Shown one piece after another: positions 25,252-33,238 of a stretch of DNA of 64,000 nt. The position numbers and the translations under genes were made by a program. Source of the stretch: Deltaproteobacteria bacterium (GTDB lineage: Bacteria; Myxococcota_A; UBA796; UBA2385); NCBI GenBank assembly GCA_016792625.1, contig JAEUKK010000096.1, forward strand, positions 1-64,000, in the 5' to 3' direction. Position 1 is the stretch's first letter; each line of letters begins with the position of its first letter. The notes beneath the pieces were generated by a model. The model was not told the DNA's origin, did not search any database, and saw only the letters and a program-made list of their open reading frames with translations.

Positions 25252-26985
25252 ATGGCCTTCGCCCGCGCCGCCGCCCGCCCGACCCCCGCGCAAGACCTCG
25301 CGGTCCCCACCCCCACCAGCGCCGGCCCGGGCCGCGGCAACGGCGCCCAGAGCGCCGCGCTGGGGGCCCGCGGGGCCATGCGCCAGGCGACCGGGGGCGC
25401 AGGCGGCCCGCTGCCCTTCCGGGCCCAATTTGAAGACAGCTTCGGCGAAGACTTCAGCGGCGTGCGGTGCTTCTTCGGCCAAGCCGCCGCGCTGGGGGCG
25501 ATCGACGCCGGCGCCGCCGCCCAAGGCGAGGTCATCGCCTTCGCCAGCGCCCGCCCGAGCAAAGAGCAGGTCGCCCACGAGCTCACCCATGTCGTGCAGC
25601 GCCGGGGCGGCCCCCGGGCAGGCGGGGCCAAGGGCGGCGACGCCGGCGGCCTGAGCGCGCCGGGCGGCGGGGTCGAGGCCGAGGCCCGGACGATCGCGAA
25701 GCAGGCGGCGGCGGGCGAGCGGGTCGATGTGAGCGCTCAGGCCGGCCCCGAGGTGCACCGCGACTTCCTCGGCATCGGCAACGCGCTCGGCGACGCCTTC
25801 GACATGCGTGACGACGAGGCCCGCCTCGACGCCGAAGAAGAGCTGGCCGCCTTCCGCGCCCGCAGCTTCTCCCCGCTGACCGACCACAAGCCCAGCTCGG
25901 GCATCGGCATGTTCGACGTGAGCTTCGACGCGGCGACCGGCGCGATGGTGGTCAGCCTGAAGGTGTCGTACAACTTCGTCAACGGCACCCCGGCCAAGGT
26001 CGCCCCCGGCTTCCGCCCCGAAGAGTTCCAGTGGACCCCGGAAGAGCAGACCCAGTGGAAGGCCCGCTACCAGGCCGACGTCAGCGCCCAGTGGTCGAAC
26101 CAGTATGTCTTCGCCTGCACCAAGCCCTTCTGGTCGGCCCTGCGGGTGAGCTGCACGGTCCAGGTGCTCGAGGACGCCGCCGACCCCCACTTCGTGCTCA
26201 CCGTCGGCAAGTACCCGCCCGACGCCGGCATGGCGCAGAGCTCGGTCTGCCCCCCGGGCACCAGCCACGACCCGGCGGGCGGCAACACCTGCCCGGCCAA
26301 CCCCGCCGACAGCGGCGGCCACACGCCCAACAACGGCTCGGGGCGCTTCGACAACAACGACCTGCGGCCCGAACAGAAGCTCGACTGGGGCAACCCGGTG
26401 GTCGCCATCCCCTTCCGCCGGGGCTCGTCGGCCCTGGGCGGCCCTGGCCGCACCGCCGCCACCGGGGTGGTCAACAGCCTCAAGGCCGACCCGACCTCGC
26501 GGGTCGAGCTGGTGGGCCGGGCCAGCGCCACCCACAAGGCGGGCAGCAACGCGACCCAGGGGGCCATCGAGAACATGGACGTCGCCCGGGCCCGGGCCGC
26601 AGCCGTGCGGGCGGTGGTGACCAGCGGCGGGGTCAGCGCCGCCCGGGTCACCGAGCGCAACGTCGGCGAGCAGGGCGCCGGCGCCGGCGATGAGTGGTGC
26701 CGGGTCGACGCCCAGGTGGGCAACCACCAGCAGCAGAGCCCCGCGCTCCACGAGACCGGCCACATGCTCGGCCTCGGCGACGAGTACCCCGAGACGGGCA
26801 GCCCCGCGGGCACCGGCGTCGACCCGGCCTACCAGGCCATGATCACGGCGACGACCGGCGAGACCCTGACCCGCGGCCGCAACGAGGGGGCGATGAGCGT
26901 GGGCAGCACCGTCCGCCGGTGGAACTACAGCAGCTTCATGGAGGCCCTGCGGACGATCAGCGGCATCCAGGAGTGGACCATCTGA
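25252..26985 (+). CDS. DUF4157 protein with OmpA-like and HExxH metallopeptidase-like domains
   Basis: A 577-residue protein. The N-terminal DUF4157 domain (about 53-118) carries the signature VAHELTHVVQ (HExxH at 109-113). A middle region (about 215-320) is unassigned. Residues about 380-490 read as an OmpA-like peptidoglycan-binding domain (IPFRRGSSAL, VELVGRAS, ARARAAAVRAVV). The C-terminal part has ALHETGHMLGLGDEYP (500-512), a second zinc site of the HExxHxxGxxD type. DUF4157 is known from proteins linked to extracellular contractile injection systems and from secreted toxins. There is no signal peptide. It starts at 25252 behind GGAG; a frame with a strong AAAGGAG and ATG at 25170 is in another phase. 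Confidence 0.75.
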   Translation: MAFARAAARPTPAQDLAVPTPTSAGPGRGNGAQSAALGARGAMRQATGGAGGPLPFRAQFEDSFGEDFSGVRCFFGQAAALGAIDAGAAAQGEVIAFASARPSKEQVAHELTHVVQRRGGPRAGGAKGGDAGGLSAPGGGVEAEARTIAKQAAAGERVDVSAQAGPEVHRDFLGIGNALGDAFDMRDDEARLDAEEELAAFRARSFSPLTDHKPSSGIGMFDVSFDAATGAMVVSLKVSYNFVNGTPAKVAPGFRPEEFQWTPEEQTQWKARYQADVSAQWSNQYVFACTKPFWSALRVSCTVQVLEDAADPHFVLTVGKYPPDAGMAQSSVCPPGTSHDPAGGNTCPANPADSGGHTPNNGSGRFDNNDLRPEQKLDWGNPVVAIPFRRGSSALGGPGRTAATGVVNSLKADPTSRVELVGRASATHKAGSNATQGAIENMDVARARAAAVRAVVTSGGVSAARVTERNVGEQGAGAGDEWCRVDAQVGNHQQQSPALHETGHMLGLGDEYPETGSPAGTGVDPAYQAMITATTGETLTRGRNEGAMSVGSTVRRWNYSSFMEALRTISGIQEWTI

Positions 26986-27066
26986 GCCCCGCCGCGGCGG
27001 ATAGGGCGCGCCGCGCCGACCCGCGCCGCCATCCCCTGACGCCCCCCCGCTCCGCGAGCGCCGCCC

Positions 27067-27681
27067 ATGTCGACCCCCGCCGTCGCCCTGCTGCTCAGCG
27101 CCTGCGCCGCCGGCCCCGCCGAAGCGCCGCCCGCCGCGCTGCCTGCGCGCCCGCCGCCGGCCGCGCCCGCAGACCCGCCCCCACCCTGGGACCCCGCCAC
27201 CTCCCCCGAGGCGGTCGCCACGGCCCTCGCCCAGGCGCCCGCGCTGCCCGGCGCGCCCCTGGTGGCCGTGTGCTTCCTCAGCGGCGGCGACTGCCACATC
27301 ATCGACCAGGACGGCACCTACCGCCTGCGCGGCCCCGACGGCGCCCTGGTGATCGAGCGGCCACGGGGCAAAGGCCGGCCGCCCCCGAGCGCCGAGGCTC
27401 CGCGCCTCTCGGCCCCGGCCCTGGCCCGGCTGCGCGCGCTGATTGACGCCGCCGACTCCATCCCCGCCGCGGTGCCGCTGGTCCAGCTGCCGCCCGGCGC
27501 CCGCTTGCCCGGCGGCGCCATCCCCCGGCCCCAGGTCAGCGTGTGGACGCTTGGCGCGGGCGCCGGCCCGCGGCAGCTGGTCGCCCACGTCGTGCCCACG
27601 GTGGCCGAGACCTACGGGCCCCTCGCGCCGCTCTACACGGCCCTCGACGAAGAGGCCCTCGGCGGCTGGATGAACGAGTAG
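27067..27681 (+). CDS. Lipoprotein of unknown function
   Basis: A 204-residue protein with a short lipoprotein signal (lipobox LLSAC, Cys about 13), a Pro/Ala-rich linker (about 18-45) and a mixed alpha/beta domain with no recognised motif. It follows the DUF4157 gene by 81 bases on the same strand and may be co-expressed. It is the last host-like gene before the prophage region. Confidence 0.65.
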   Translation: MSTPAVALLLSACAAGPAEAPPAALPARPPPAAPADPPPPWDPATSPEAVATALAQAPALPGAPLVAVCFLSGGDCHIIDQDGTYRLRGPDGALVIERPRGKGRPPPSAEAPRLSAPALARLRALIDAADSIPAAVPLVQLPPGARLPGGAIPRPQVSVWTLGAGAGPRQLVAHVVPTVAETYGPLAPLYTALDEEALGGWMNE

Positions 27682-28193
27682 GGTCGGCCGAGGTGGTGGG
27701 CCGCGGCGAAGCCAGTCGACCCGGGCTCAGAACGCCACTTCAGTGTTCGGTGACGTTCTACAGGCCATTCTCAGCATTTGACAGGGGTGACGAGTCGGGG
27801 TGCCGCCACGCGCAGCCTGCTCCGACCGTGCCCAGCGCGCGGCGCGCGCCCCTGGCCGGTGCTTGCAGGCCCGCCGCCCGCTGCTGCCGGGCCTCGACCA
27901 GCTTGGCATCGGGGAGCTGGCCGACCAGCCACGTCGCCCGCTTCGCGCTCACCGCGGGGCCGCCTGTGCCCACCCTGCGGAAGCGGCGCGCCGCGCCGCG
28001 GCCCTGTGGGCGGGCGAGCGTACGCCAAGCGCCCGCACCCACGACCGCAGACGGCACCCGGCTCACCGCCGCCGACCCGGCGCCGCAACCCAAGGCCGAC
28101 CCGCCCCCGGCGCCCAGCCCCCAGCCAGACCGGTCGCCGGGTTACGCAAGCCGCCACCGCCTCAGCACGGGGTGGGTGAGGCGCGGAGGCCCC
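27682..28193. other. Gap without a supported gene
   Basis: No convincing coding region is seen in these 512 bases. They hold border repeat copy 1 near 27762 and then about 390 bases of high-GC sequence with several unrelated open frames and no Shine-Dalgarno-linked start. The stretch from 27804 on is missing from the equivalent place in copy 2. Confidence 0.6.
27728..27803 (+). repeat. Border repeat, copy 1 (candidate attachment site)
   Basis: The core GCCATTCTCAGC (27762-27773) and the following AGGGGTG, CGAGT and GGGG blocks match 30951-30990 with about 6 differences in 40 positions. Weaker similarity extends about 35 bases to the left (TCAGAACGCCA against TCAAAACACCA). It sits at the switch from host-like genes to prophage-like genes. 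No tRNA is seen here. Confidence 0.55.
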
Positions 28194-28499
28194 ATGCACG
28201 ACCCTGTCCCAGACGAAGACGCCCCTCCATCCAGGCTGCGAAAGGTCCTGCGGTACCTACCCATCCCCACCTACGTCATCCTGATCGTCCTCTACCACGT
28301 GTTTGACCTGCCCAGGTCTATCGGATGGGCGCTCGCGATGTGCGCCCCCTTCGTCGTCATCCCCGGCCTGTTCAAAGAACACATCCGCAAGAACAGGGCC
28401 GATATCATCGAGAAGCTGCACATGTTCGGCGTTTTGTTCTTGATGATGGCCATCTTAGGCGGGGTGCTCTGGCTGGTCACGACGCTGTTTGCACCCTGA
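28194..28499 (+). CDS. Small multi-pass membrane protein
   Basis: A 101-residue protein preceded by GCGGAGG. It has three hydrophobic segments (about 23-37 TYVILIVLYHVF, 43-59 IGWALAMCAPFVVIPGLF, 79-100 GVLFLMMAILGGVLWLVTTLF) with a basic loop between the last two. Codon use is less GC-biased than host genes, so it may be acquired DNA inserted into the prophage remnant. Not a recognised family. Confidence 0.62.
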   Translation: MHDPVPDEDAPPSRLRKVLRYLPIPTYVILIVLYHVFDLPRSIGWALAMCAPFVVIPGLFKEHIRKNRADIIEKLHMFGVLFLMMAILGGVLWLVTTLFAP

Positions 28500-28503
28500 G
28501 CCC

Positions 28504-28537
28504 CGCGACCTTTCGCCCCGTTCGAACGGTGGTCGCG
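28504..28537. repeat. Nested inverted repeat after the small membrane protein gene
   Basis: Outer arms CGCGACC (28504-28510) and GGTCGCG (28531-28537) enclose a perfect 12-bp palindrome CCGTTCGAACGG (28518-28529). It begins 4 bases after the stop codon at 28499 and may act as a terminator-like hairpin, though no U-tract follows. Confidence 0.5.
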
Positions 28538-28640
28538 TGGTGCAGCGCGAGCTCCATGCCACTCTCCGCAGCTGGATGGCGGAGCGAGCAGGGGCGCCGC
28601 TGGCGGCGAGGCGCGGGCCCCCGCCACCAGGGCCCCGCGA

Positions 28641-29132
28641 TCAGGCGGCATGCATCGGCCGGCCGTTCGCCGCGGCGAGCTTCGAGGCGTAGGCCAGCAC
28701 GTCGTAGAGCGCCGGCGCGGGCAGGCCGTGGAGCTCTTGGCGCAGCAGGCCCATGACCAGGCCGAGCACCAGGGTCTCCTTGGGGCCGCGGTCGAAGACG
28801 AGCTCGCCCACCGCCGAGCGCGCCGCGGTCACCTTGGCGTCGGGCAGCCCGCGCAGCAGGTGGATCGCCTGCGTCAGCGCCACGACCTCGGCGTCGACGC
28901 TGTCGGCGACGAGGGGCGCCTGCGCGCCGGCGAGGGCCTCGAGCGCGACCACCGCGGGGCCCCGCTTGTCGAGCATGCGCACCACGGCGATGCACTGGCC
29001 GATGACCAGCTCGCGCAGCGTGCAGAGGCCGAGCGGCTGCTCTTGGCCGTAGCGGTTGGCCCGCGCCATGCGCTCCTCCGGGGTCTCGCCGAGCACCGCC
29101 GGGACCGCCGGGCGGGGCGCTGACGCCAGCGC
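28641..29132 (-). pseudogene. 5'-truncated antirepressor copy
   Basis: The C-terminal 163 residues of the antirepressor at 31034-32101 are repeated here almost unchanged (for example GETPEERMARANRYGQEQP to the shared end GRPMHAA). The N-terminal BRO-N-like part is missing; similarity stops near 29132, and upstream sequence in the same frame is unrelated. It is therefore a fragment, although the frame remains open and could still produce the C-terminal domain if a start is used. Confidence 0.8.
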
Positions 29133-29289
29133 AGGCGGACCAGCTACCCCGATCGGCGTGTTACGCCGACCCTGTCGGCTTCGGCACTGCCGCTGAGCCC
29201 GATGACCGGCCGGTGACGCGACCGCCACACTCGGGTTGGTGGGCAAGTGGGGCCTCGTCGCCGACTAGAGTGCCGTGTGAGGTTTCGCG

Positions 29290-30450
29290 ATGGGATGGCG
29301 CTTCCGGCAATCATTTTCGCCCATTCCTGGCGTCCTGGTGAGGTTGTCCCCGTCAGGTCTGTCCACATCGGTTGGTGTTGGGCCCTTTCGAATCAGCGTA
29401 GGATCAAGCGGCGTTCGTGGCTCGGTATCGGTGCCTGGCACGGGCCTGTCGTACTCCACTTCACTGCTGCCCGGGGCGCCCCGGTCGGGCGGAGGGGTGC
29501 CGCGGCCAGGCCCGTCTACAACCAATCCAGGCGTGCAAACTCAACACGCCGGAAACGAGCTTGAGCGGGTTGGAAGCGCTTCAAACGAAACGGTTACCTC
29601 GCAAGGGCTCGCCGAGTTCAAGCGGTTGCTTGTGCAGTCCAACACACTCCACCAGCAAGTCTCACAATCGCTCGAGGTGGTCTTTGAGGACCTGACCACC
29701 ACACGAGCCAAGTACGCCAGCTGGGAGAGCGGCTGGTTCATGAAACGAATCCGGCCGGCAGAATTCGCAAGGATGCAGGAATCGATCTCCGAGCTCGAGG
29801 CGGAGAGAGCCGAGCTTCAGGAACAGCTGCAGCTATCAGTGCTTGCAGCAGATTTCGATGTTCCTGAGCAGGTCGCGCAAGCATACAGCAGCTTCGTTGA
29901 CTCCTTTAAGGGATTGACGAAGGTGGCCAAGGTGTGGGACAATGTTGGACAGCGGACCACCGATCGAGTGCGTGAGCGCACCACGGCGGGTCGCGTCATC
30001 GACCGTCAGGAGGTTCGGGCCACCCTTGGTGGTCCAAGCTCGATCCGCACGTCTGAGCGACCTCCTCGACTCGGAAACGCGAATGGGGGCGATCTGCTGT
30101 TCCTGCCGGCCTTCGTTGTGGTCTACAATTCTGCGTCGGACCTAGGGCTGGTCGAACTCGGGGACATCTCGATGACCTGCACACGGGTTCGGTTCAACGA
30201 GACAGAGCCGTTGGTGCCCGGGGCCAGAGTGGTCGGCAAGACCTGGACGAAAGCCAACAAGGACGGAAGCCCTGATCGCAGATTTAAGGACAACTTTCAG
30301 ATTCCGGTGGTCGAGTACGGCTACATCACCATCAAGTCGCGAACCGGCTTGCACGAGGAGTACATGGTGAGCGACTGCGCCGTGACGGATCGATTGGGAC
30401 ATGCATGGAGCCAGCTTCGAGGGGCAGTCGCCATCGCCGGCTCTGCTTAG
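29290..30450 (+). CDS. DUF4236-domain protein, prophage cargo 1
   Basis: A 386-residue protein whose first 57 residues fit DUF4236 (start MGWRFRQSF, then LSPSGLSTSVGVG, then VPGTGLSYST). The middle (about 115-230) is predicted coiled coil or helix (ELEAERAELQEQLQL); the C-terminal part is beta-rich with no recognised motif. Base composition is clearly less GC-rich than the surrounding genes, a sign of transfer. It lies on the strand opposite to the phage genes, between the truncated antirepressor and the chimeric lysis remnant, exactly where the intact copy carries the DarTG-like genes. Role unknown; defence or lysogenic conversion is possible. Confidence 0.72.
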   Translation: MGWRFRQSFSPIPGVLVRLSPSGLSTSVGVGPFRISVGSSGVRGSVSVPGTGLSYSTSLLPGAPRSGGGVPRPGPSTTNPGVQTQHAGNELERVGSASNETVTSQGLAEFKRLLVQSNTLHQQVSQSLEVVFEDLTTTRAKYASWESGWFMKRIRPAEFARMQESISELEAERAELQEQLQLSVLAADFDVPEQVAQAYSSFVDSFKGLTKVAKVWDNVGQRTTDRVRERTTAGRVIDRQEVRATLGGPSSIRTSERPPRLGNANGGDLLFLPAFVVVYNSASDLGLVELGDISMTCTRVRFNETEPLVPGARVVGKTWTKANKDGSPDRRFKDNFQIPVVEYGYITIKSRTGLHEEYMVSDCAVTDRLGHAWSQLRGAVAIAGSA

Positions 30451-30498
30451 TCTTTCGAAGACCACCACGCGCTTGGTTGGGAAGCTTGGTCGGACCTC

Positions 30499-30900
30499 TC
30501 ACACCAGGACCAACGTCCCAGCCACCACCTCCACTCCCTCATCCGTCAAGAGCCCAGCGTGCGGGCGCTGGTTCACGAAGCCGACCTCCACCAGCACCGC
30601 CGAGACGTTCGCCGGCGCGCTCCAGGTCGGCTCGAGCAGGTTCGCCGCCCGGTCCCAGGCCGGGCGGGTCGCGGGCCGCAGCGAGCAGGCGCTGAGGCCG
30701 CGCAGGCTCGGGGTGCTACGCCGGGCGCCGTCGATGACAACGATGTGGGGGCGCCAGCCCTTGAGCACCACCACGAGCGTGCTGACGAGCTCGGCGAGCC
30801 GCAGCAGCCAGCCGAGCAGCCCGCCCGCCGCCCCCATCGCCACCGGCCTGGTGAGCTGGCCCACGGGGACCTCGAGCAGCGCCAGCCCCATCCAAACCAA
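30499..30900 (-). pseudogene. Holin-amidase chimera left by an internal deletion
   Basis: A 133-residue frame whose N-terminal half matches the holin-like protein at 34909-35220 (LEVPVGQLT, then GGLLG, then LKGWRPHI) and whose C-terminal half matches the end of the amidase at 34316-34912 (ARRSTPSLRGLSAC, then NLLEPTWSAPANVSAVL, then EVGFVNQR). The joint falls near 30735 at a short shared CGATGA/G. The holin start and the amidase zinc-binding N-terminus are both lost, so it cannot do either job. Confidence 0.88.
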
Positions 30901-30906
30901 ACGAAT

Positions 30907-30992
30907 TCGGAGTCAAAACACCATGTTCATTGTTGCGGGCCGTGCAGCACGCCATTCTCAGCGTTTGGTAGGGGTGGCGAGTAGGGGCGGCC
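30907..30992 (+). repeat. Border repeat, copy 2 (candidate attachment site)
   Basis: Counterpart of 27728-27803, with core GCCATTCTCAGC at 30951-30962. It lies between the chimeric lysis remnant and the 3' end of the intact antirepressor, and is AT-richer than its surroundings on the left. If it is an attachment site, a third copy should exist beyond the right end of the prophage. Confidence 0.5.
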
Positions 30993-31033
30993 GCTGGCGG
31001 CGAGGCGCGGGCCCCGCCGCCAGGGCCCCGCGA

Positions 31034-32101
31034 TCACGCCGCGTGCATCGGCCGGCCGTTCGCCGCGCCGAGCTTCGAAGCGTAGGCCAGCACGTCGTAC
31101 AGCGCCGGCGTCGGCAGGCCGTGGAGCTCTTGGCGCAGCAGGCCCATGACCAGGCCGAGCACCAGGGTCTCCTTGGGGCCGCGGTCAAAGACGAGCTCGC
31201 CGACCGCCGAGCGCGCCGCGGTCACCTTGGCGTCGGGCAGCCCGCGCAGCAGGTGGATCGCCTGGGTCAGCGCCACGACCTCGGCGTCGGCGCTGTCGGC
31301 GACGAGGGGCGCCTGCGCGCCGGCGAGGGCCTCGAGCGCAACCACGGCGGGGCCCCGCTTGTCGAGCATGCGCACCACGGCGATGCACTGGCCGATGACC
31401 AGCTCGCGCAGCGTGCAGAGGCCGAGCGGCTGCTCTTGGCCGTAGCGGTTGGCCCGCGCCATGCGCTCCTCTGGCGTGTCGCCGATCACCGCCGCGACCG
31501 CCGGGCGGGGCGCCGGCGCCAGCGCGAGCTGCGCCTCGGCCGAGGGCGCGGGCAGCGCGCGCGGGCGCCGACCGCGGGGTGCGGGAGCCGGAGCCGCCGG
31601 CGGCGCGGGCGGGACCGGCGGCTGGTGCCGCTGCCGCCAGGACGGGAGCACCACGTCGACCAGCCACCGCCGGAAGGCGCGGCCCTGGTGGGTGCGCGCC
31701 AGCATGGCGACGAGCTGCGCGCCGGACTCGGTGAGGAGGATGAGGTTCGGGGTGCGCGGATCGACGAGGTCCCGCCCCGGGCTCTGGCCCACGGCGGCCA
31801 CATCGGACCCCGTGGCGACTGGAGCCCGATCCGGGCTCCAGTTCAGATAACGCTTGAAAGAGGCCAGCTTTCCGTTCGTGAGCTTGATGATGTCCTGGCC
31901 CTCGACGAGGTCATGCTCCCACTTCTGGGTGATGTTGTTGGCGAGCTTCTTCTGATCGGCGTAGCCGAGCATCAACCCGACCTGGCTGGCCAGGAAGACG
32001 GGCCGGCCGTCGTACTCGATCTCGAGCAGGTCCGTCTCGTTGTAGCGGTGCGCGACGATGTTAGCCTTCGGCTCGTCAGCGACGTGGTTGTCCGTTTGCA
32101 T
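31034..32101 (-). CDS. Phage antirepressor-like protein with BRO-N-type N-terminus
   Basis: A 355-residue protein started at 32101, where AAGGAG lies 8 bases upstream. Residues about 20-150 resemble BRO-N antirepressors (EYDGRPVFLASQVGLMLGY, then LLTESGAQLVAML, then AFRRWLVDVVLPSW). A Pro/Ala-rich linker (about 155-205) leads to a helical C-terminal domain (about 210-355) that is duplicated at 28641-29132. Antirepressors of this kind interfere with phage repressors to trigger lytic growth. It is divergent from an XRE repressor and has a clear promoter/operator, which supports the role. The exact target is inferred. Confidence 0.75.
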   Translation of the reverse strand: MQTDNHVADEPKANIVAHRYNETDLLEIEYDGRPVFLASQVGLMLGYADQKKLANNITQKWEHDLVEGQDIIKLTNGKLASFKRYLNWSPDRAPVATGSDVAAVGQSPGRDLVDPRTPNLILLTESGAQLVAMLARTHQGRAFRRWLVDVVLPSWRQRHQPPVPPAPPAAPAPAPRGRRPRALPAPSAEAQLALAPAPRPAVAAVIGDTPEERMARANRYGQEQPLGLCTLRELVIGQCIAVVRMLDKRGPAVVALEALAGAQAPLVADSADAEVVALTQAIHLLRGLPDAKVTAARSAVGELVFDRGPKETLVLGLVMGLLRQELHGLPTPALYDVLAYASKLGAANGRPMHAA

Positions 32102-32124
32102 CCCGTGCTCCTTCGTTGTTGACA

Positions 32125-32156
32125 GGCCTCGGCGGTGTTCCAGCACCGCCGGGGCC
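32125..32156 (-). promoter_or_regulatory. Strong hairpin in the antirepressor leader
   Basis: A 13-bp stem, GGCCTCGGCGGTG (32125-32137) against CACCGCCGGGGCC (32144-32156), with one wobble pair and a 6-base loop, lies between the antirepressor promoter and its ribosome-binding site. It could attenuate transcription, protect the leader, or be bound by a regulator. No U-tract follows on the minus strand, so simple termination is not expected. Confidence 0.55.
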
Positions 32157-32174
32157 GCTTTGCGCCCCATAGTG

Positions 32175-32216
32175 GCGACGCTCCACAACTATATGTGGCG
32201 TTGCGGTAGTGGTCAA
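32175..32216 (-). promoter_or_regulatory. Antirepressor promoter overlapped by a palindromic operator
   Basis: Minus-strand TTGACC (32216-32211), 17 bases, TATAGT (32193-32188) is a near-consensus sigma70 promoter reading into the antirepressor gene. The palindrome CCACA-ACTATA-TGTGG (32183-32198), extended by GCGACG (32175-32180) pairing with CGTTGC (32199-32204), covers the -10. The XRE protein starting at 32235 is the natural candidate to bind it. Confidence 0.72.
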
Positions 32217-32234
32217 GCGTGGATACAACTCCTC

Positions 32235-32522
32235 ATGCCACGCCCCCCACTGCCACCGTCAACAGCGCTCGGCGCAGCAATGAGAGCGCGCCGAGGCGCA
32301 TCGATTGGCGAGGAAGCCGCCCTTGTCCTCGAGGTCACGAAGGGGACCTACTACAAGATCGAGCGCGGCACCCACGCGCCCAGCCTGGCGACCGCGTTGA
32401 AGCTCGCGAAGTGGCTGGGCTGGACGGTGGAGCAGGTGGTGGAGGCGGCGGGGCAGCCGGCGTCAGCTGCGGCAGACGGTCATCCGCCCGAGCACAACGG
32501 CCTACAGGGCGAACGATCGTAA
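32235..32522 (+). CDS. XRE-family HTH regulator
   Basis: A 95-residue protein with one Cro/CI-type helix-turn-helix (about 15-72): MRARRGASIGEEAALVLE, then KGTYYKIERGTHAPSLATALKLAKWLG. It is divergent from the antirepressor, with an operator-like palindrome between them, and lies upstream of the DarT-like gene on the same strand. It may act as the phage or cargo repressor. The start at 32235 is a choice; no strong ribosome-binding site is seen, and a downstream ATG at 32280 would still keep most of the HTH. Confidence 0.75.
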   Translation: MPRPPLPPSTALGAAMRARRGASIGEEAALVLEVTKGTYYKIERGTHAPSLATALKLAKWLGWTVEQVVEAAGQPASAAADGHPPEHNGLQGERS

Positions 32523-32610
32523 GCTCAGACGGCGCAGCTCCGAGTGGCGCAATCCCGCCACCTCGCCCAAGCAAGGTCGGGCCTGCTCACCCCTACGAAA
32601 GGAGCCCGCG

Positions 32611-33231
32611 GTGTCGTCGGACAATACCAACTCAGTCAAGCAAAGCCGCCGCAACAACAAGCAGGTGTATCATCTCACCAAGCTGGCGAATCTTCCGAGT
32701 ATCATTCGCCACGGCCTGATGAGTCGGGCAGACCTTTCTCGTAGCCACATGAGCTTCGCAGACGTAGCCGACCCCGAAATCATCGCCGAGCGGCAGGGTC
32801 AAAGCCTTGAGATATTCGTGCCGTTCCACTTCGTCAGTCGTTCACCATTCGACTACGCGGTGGTGAACCGTGAACCCAACGAGGACTACTTGGTACTCGG
32901 GGTAGACCGAGAGTTTGCTCGAAGCAACGGTTGGTTGGTCTTTCCTCGCCACCCGTTATCCTGGAAACAGCCACCGGTGGAGTGGGATGAGGGACTGGCG
33001 GCGATCGACTGGGATCGGATTGACAAGGGAGGAGATTGGAAGTTGGATAACGACCTTCAGCAGAGCATGATGGCGGAGGCGTTATCGCCGGCCACCGTTC
33101 TGATTGGCGACATTGCGACGATTTTCGTGTCAAGCGACGCCATGAAGGCCACGGTTTCTGGCATGATTTCCGGTCGCAACCCGTATGTTTTGGTCAATCC
33201 GAGGATCTTTCCACCGAACGGCAGACGCTGA
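32611..33231 (+). CDS. DarT-like ssDNA ADP-ribosyltransferase toxin
   Basis: A 206-residue protein starting at a GTG preceded by AAAGGAG (32600-32606). It fits the DarT (DUF4433) family: N-terminal VYHLTKLANLPSIIRHGL (about 19-36), VPFHFVSRSPFDYAV (about 70-84), and a conserved Glu in QQSMMAEALSP (about 156) in the place of the catalytic Glu. Known DarT enzymes use NAD to ADP-ribosylate thymidine on single-stranded DNA and block replication, including that of infecting phages. Directly followed by a macrodomain protein, as in DarTG systems. Base composition is lower in GC than the phage genes. Activity is inferred from homology. Confidence 0.82.
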   Translation: MSSDNTNSVKQSRRNNKQVYHLTKLANLPSIIRHGLMSRADLSRSHMSFADVADPEIIAERQGQSLEIFVPFHFVSRSPFDYAVVNREPNEDYLVLGVDREFARSNGWLVFPRHPLSWKQPPVEWDEGLAAIDWDRIDKGGDWKLDNDLQQSMMAEALSPATVLIGDIATIFVSSDAMKATVSGMISGRNPYVLVNPRIFPPNGRR

Positions 33232-33238
33232 GGCCACC

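Larger units (their letters stand above)
27728..30906. mobile_element. Remnant of a second, related prophage left end
   Basis: This stretch repeats, in decayed form, the layout of 30907-35220: border repeat, antirepressor (here only its 3' part), plus-strand cargo gene, and lysis cassette (here a holin-amidase chimera). It has about 830 bp of extra DNA (27804-28600, with a membrane protein gene) between the border repeat and the antirepressor remnant. Its cargo differs from that of the intact copy. Either a tandem prophage lost most of its genome, or the left end was duplicated; the sequence does not decide between these. Confidence 0.65.

Noticed and set aside
25110..25433. Plus-strand frame with a strong AAAGGAG and ATG at 25170
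   Set aside because: The product turns Arg/Pro-rich in the DUF4157 gene's wrong frame. The ribosome-binding site may be chance or mark an upstream leader peptide.
28641..29246. A full 201-residue gene for the antirepressor copy
   Set aside because: Only the last 163 residues are related to the intact protein; the first 38 come from unrelated sequence, so it is a truncated copy.
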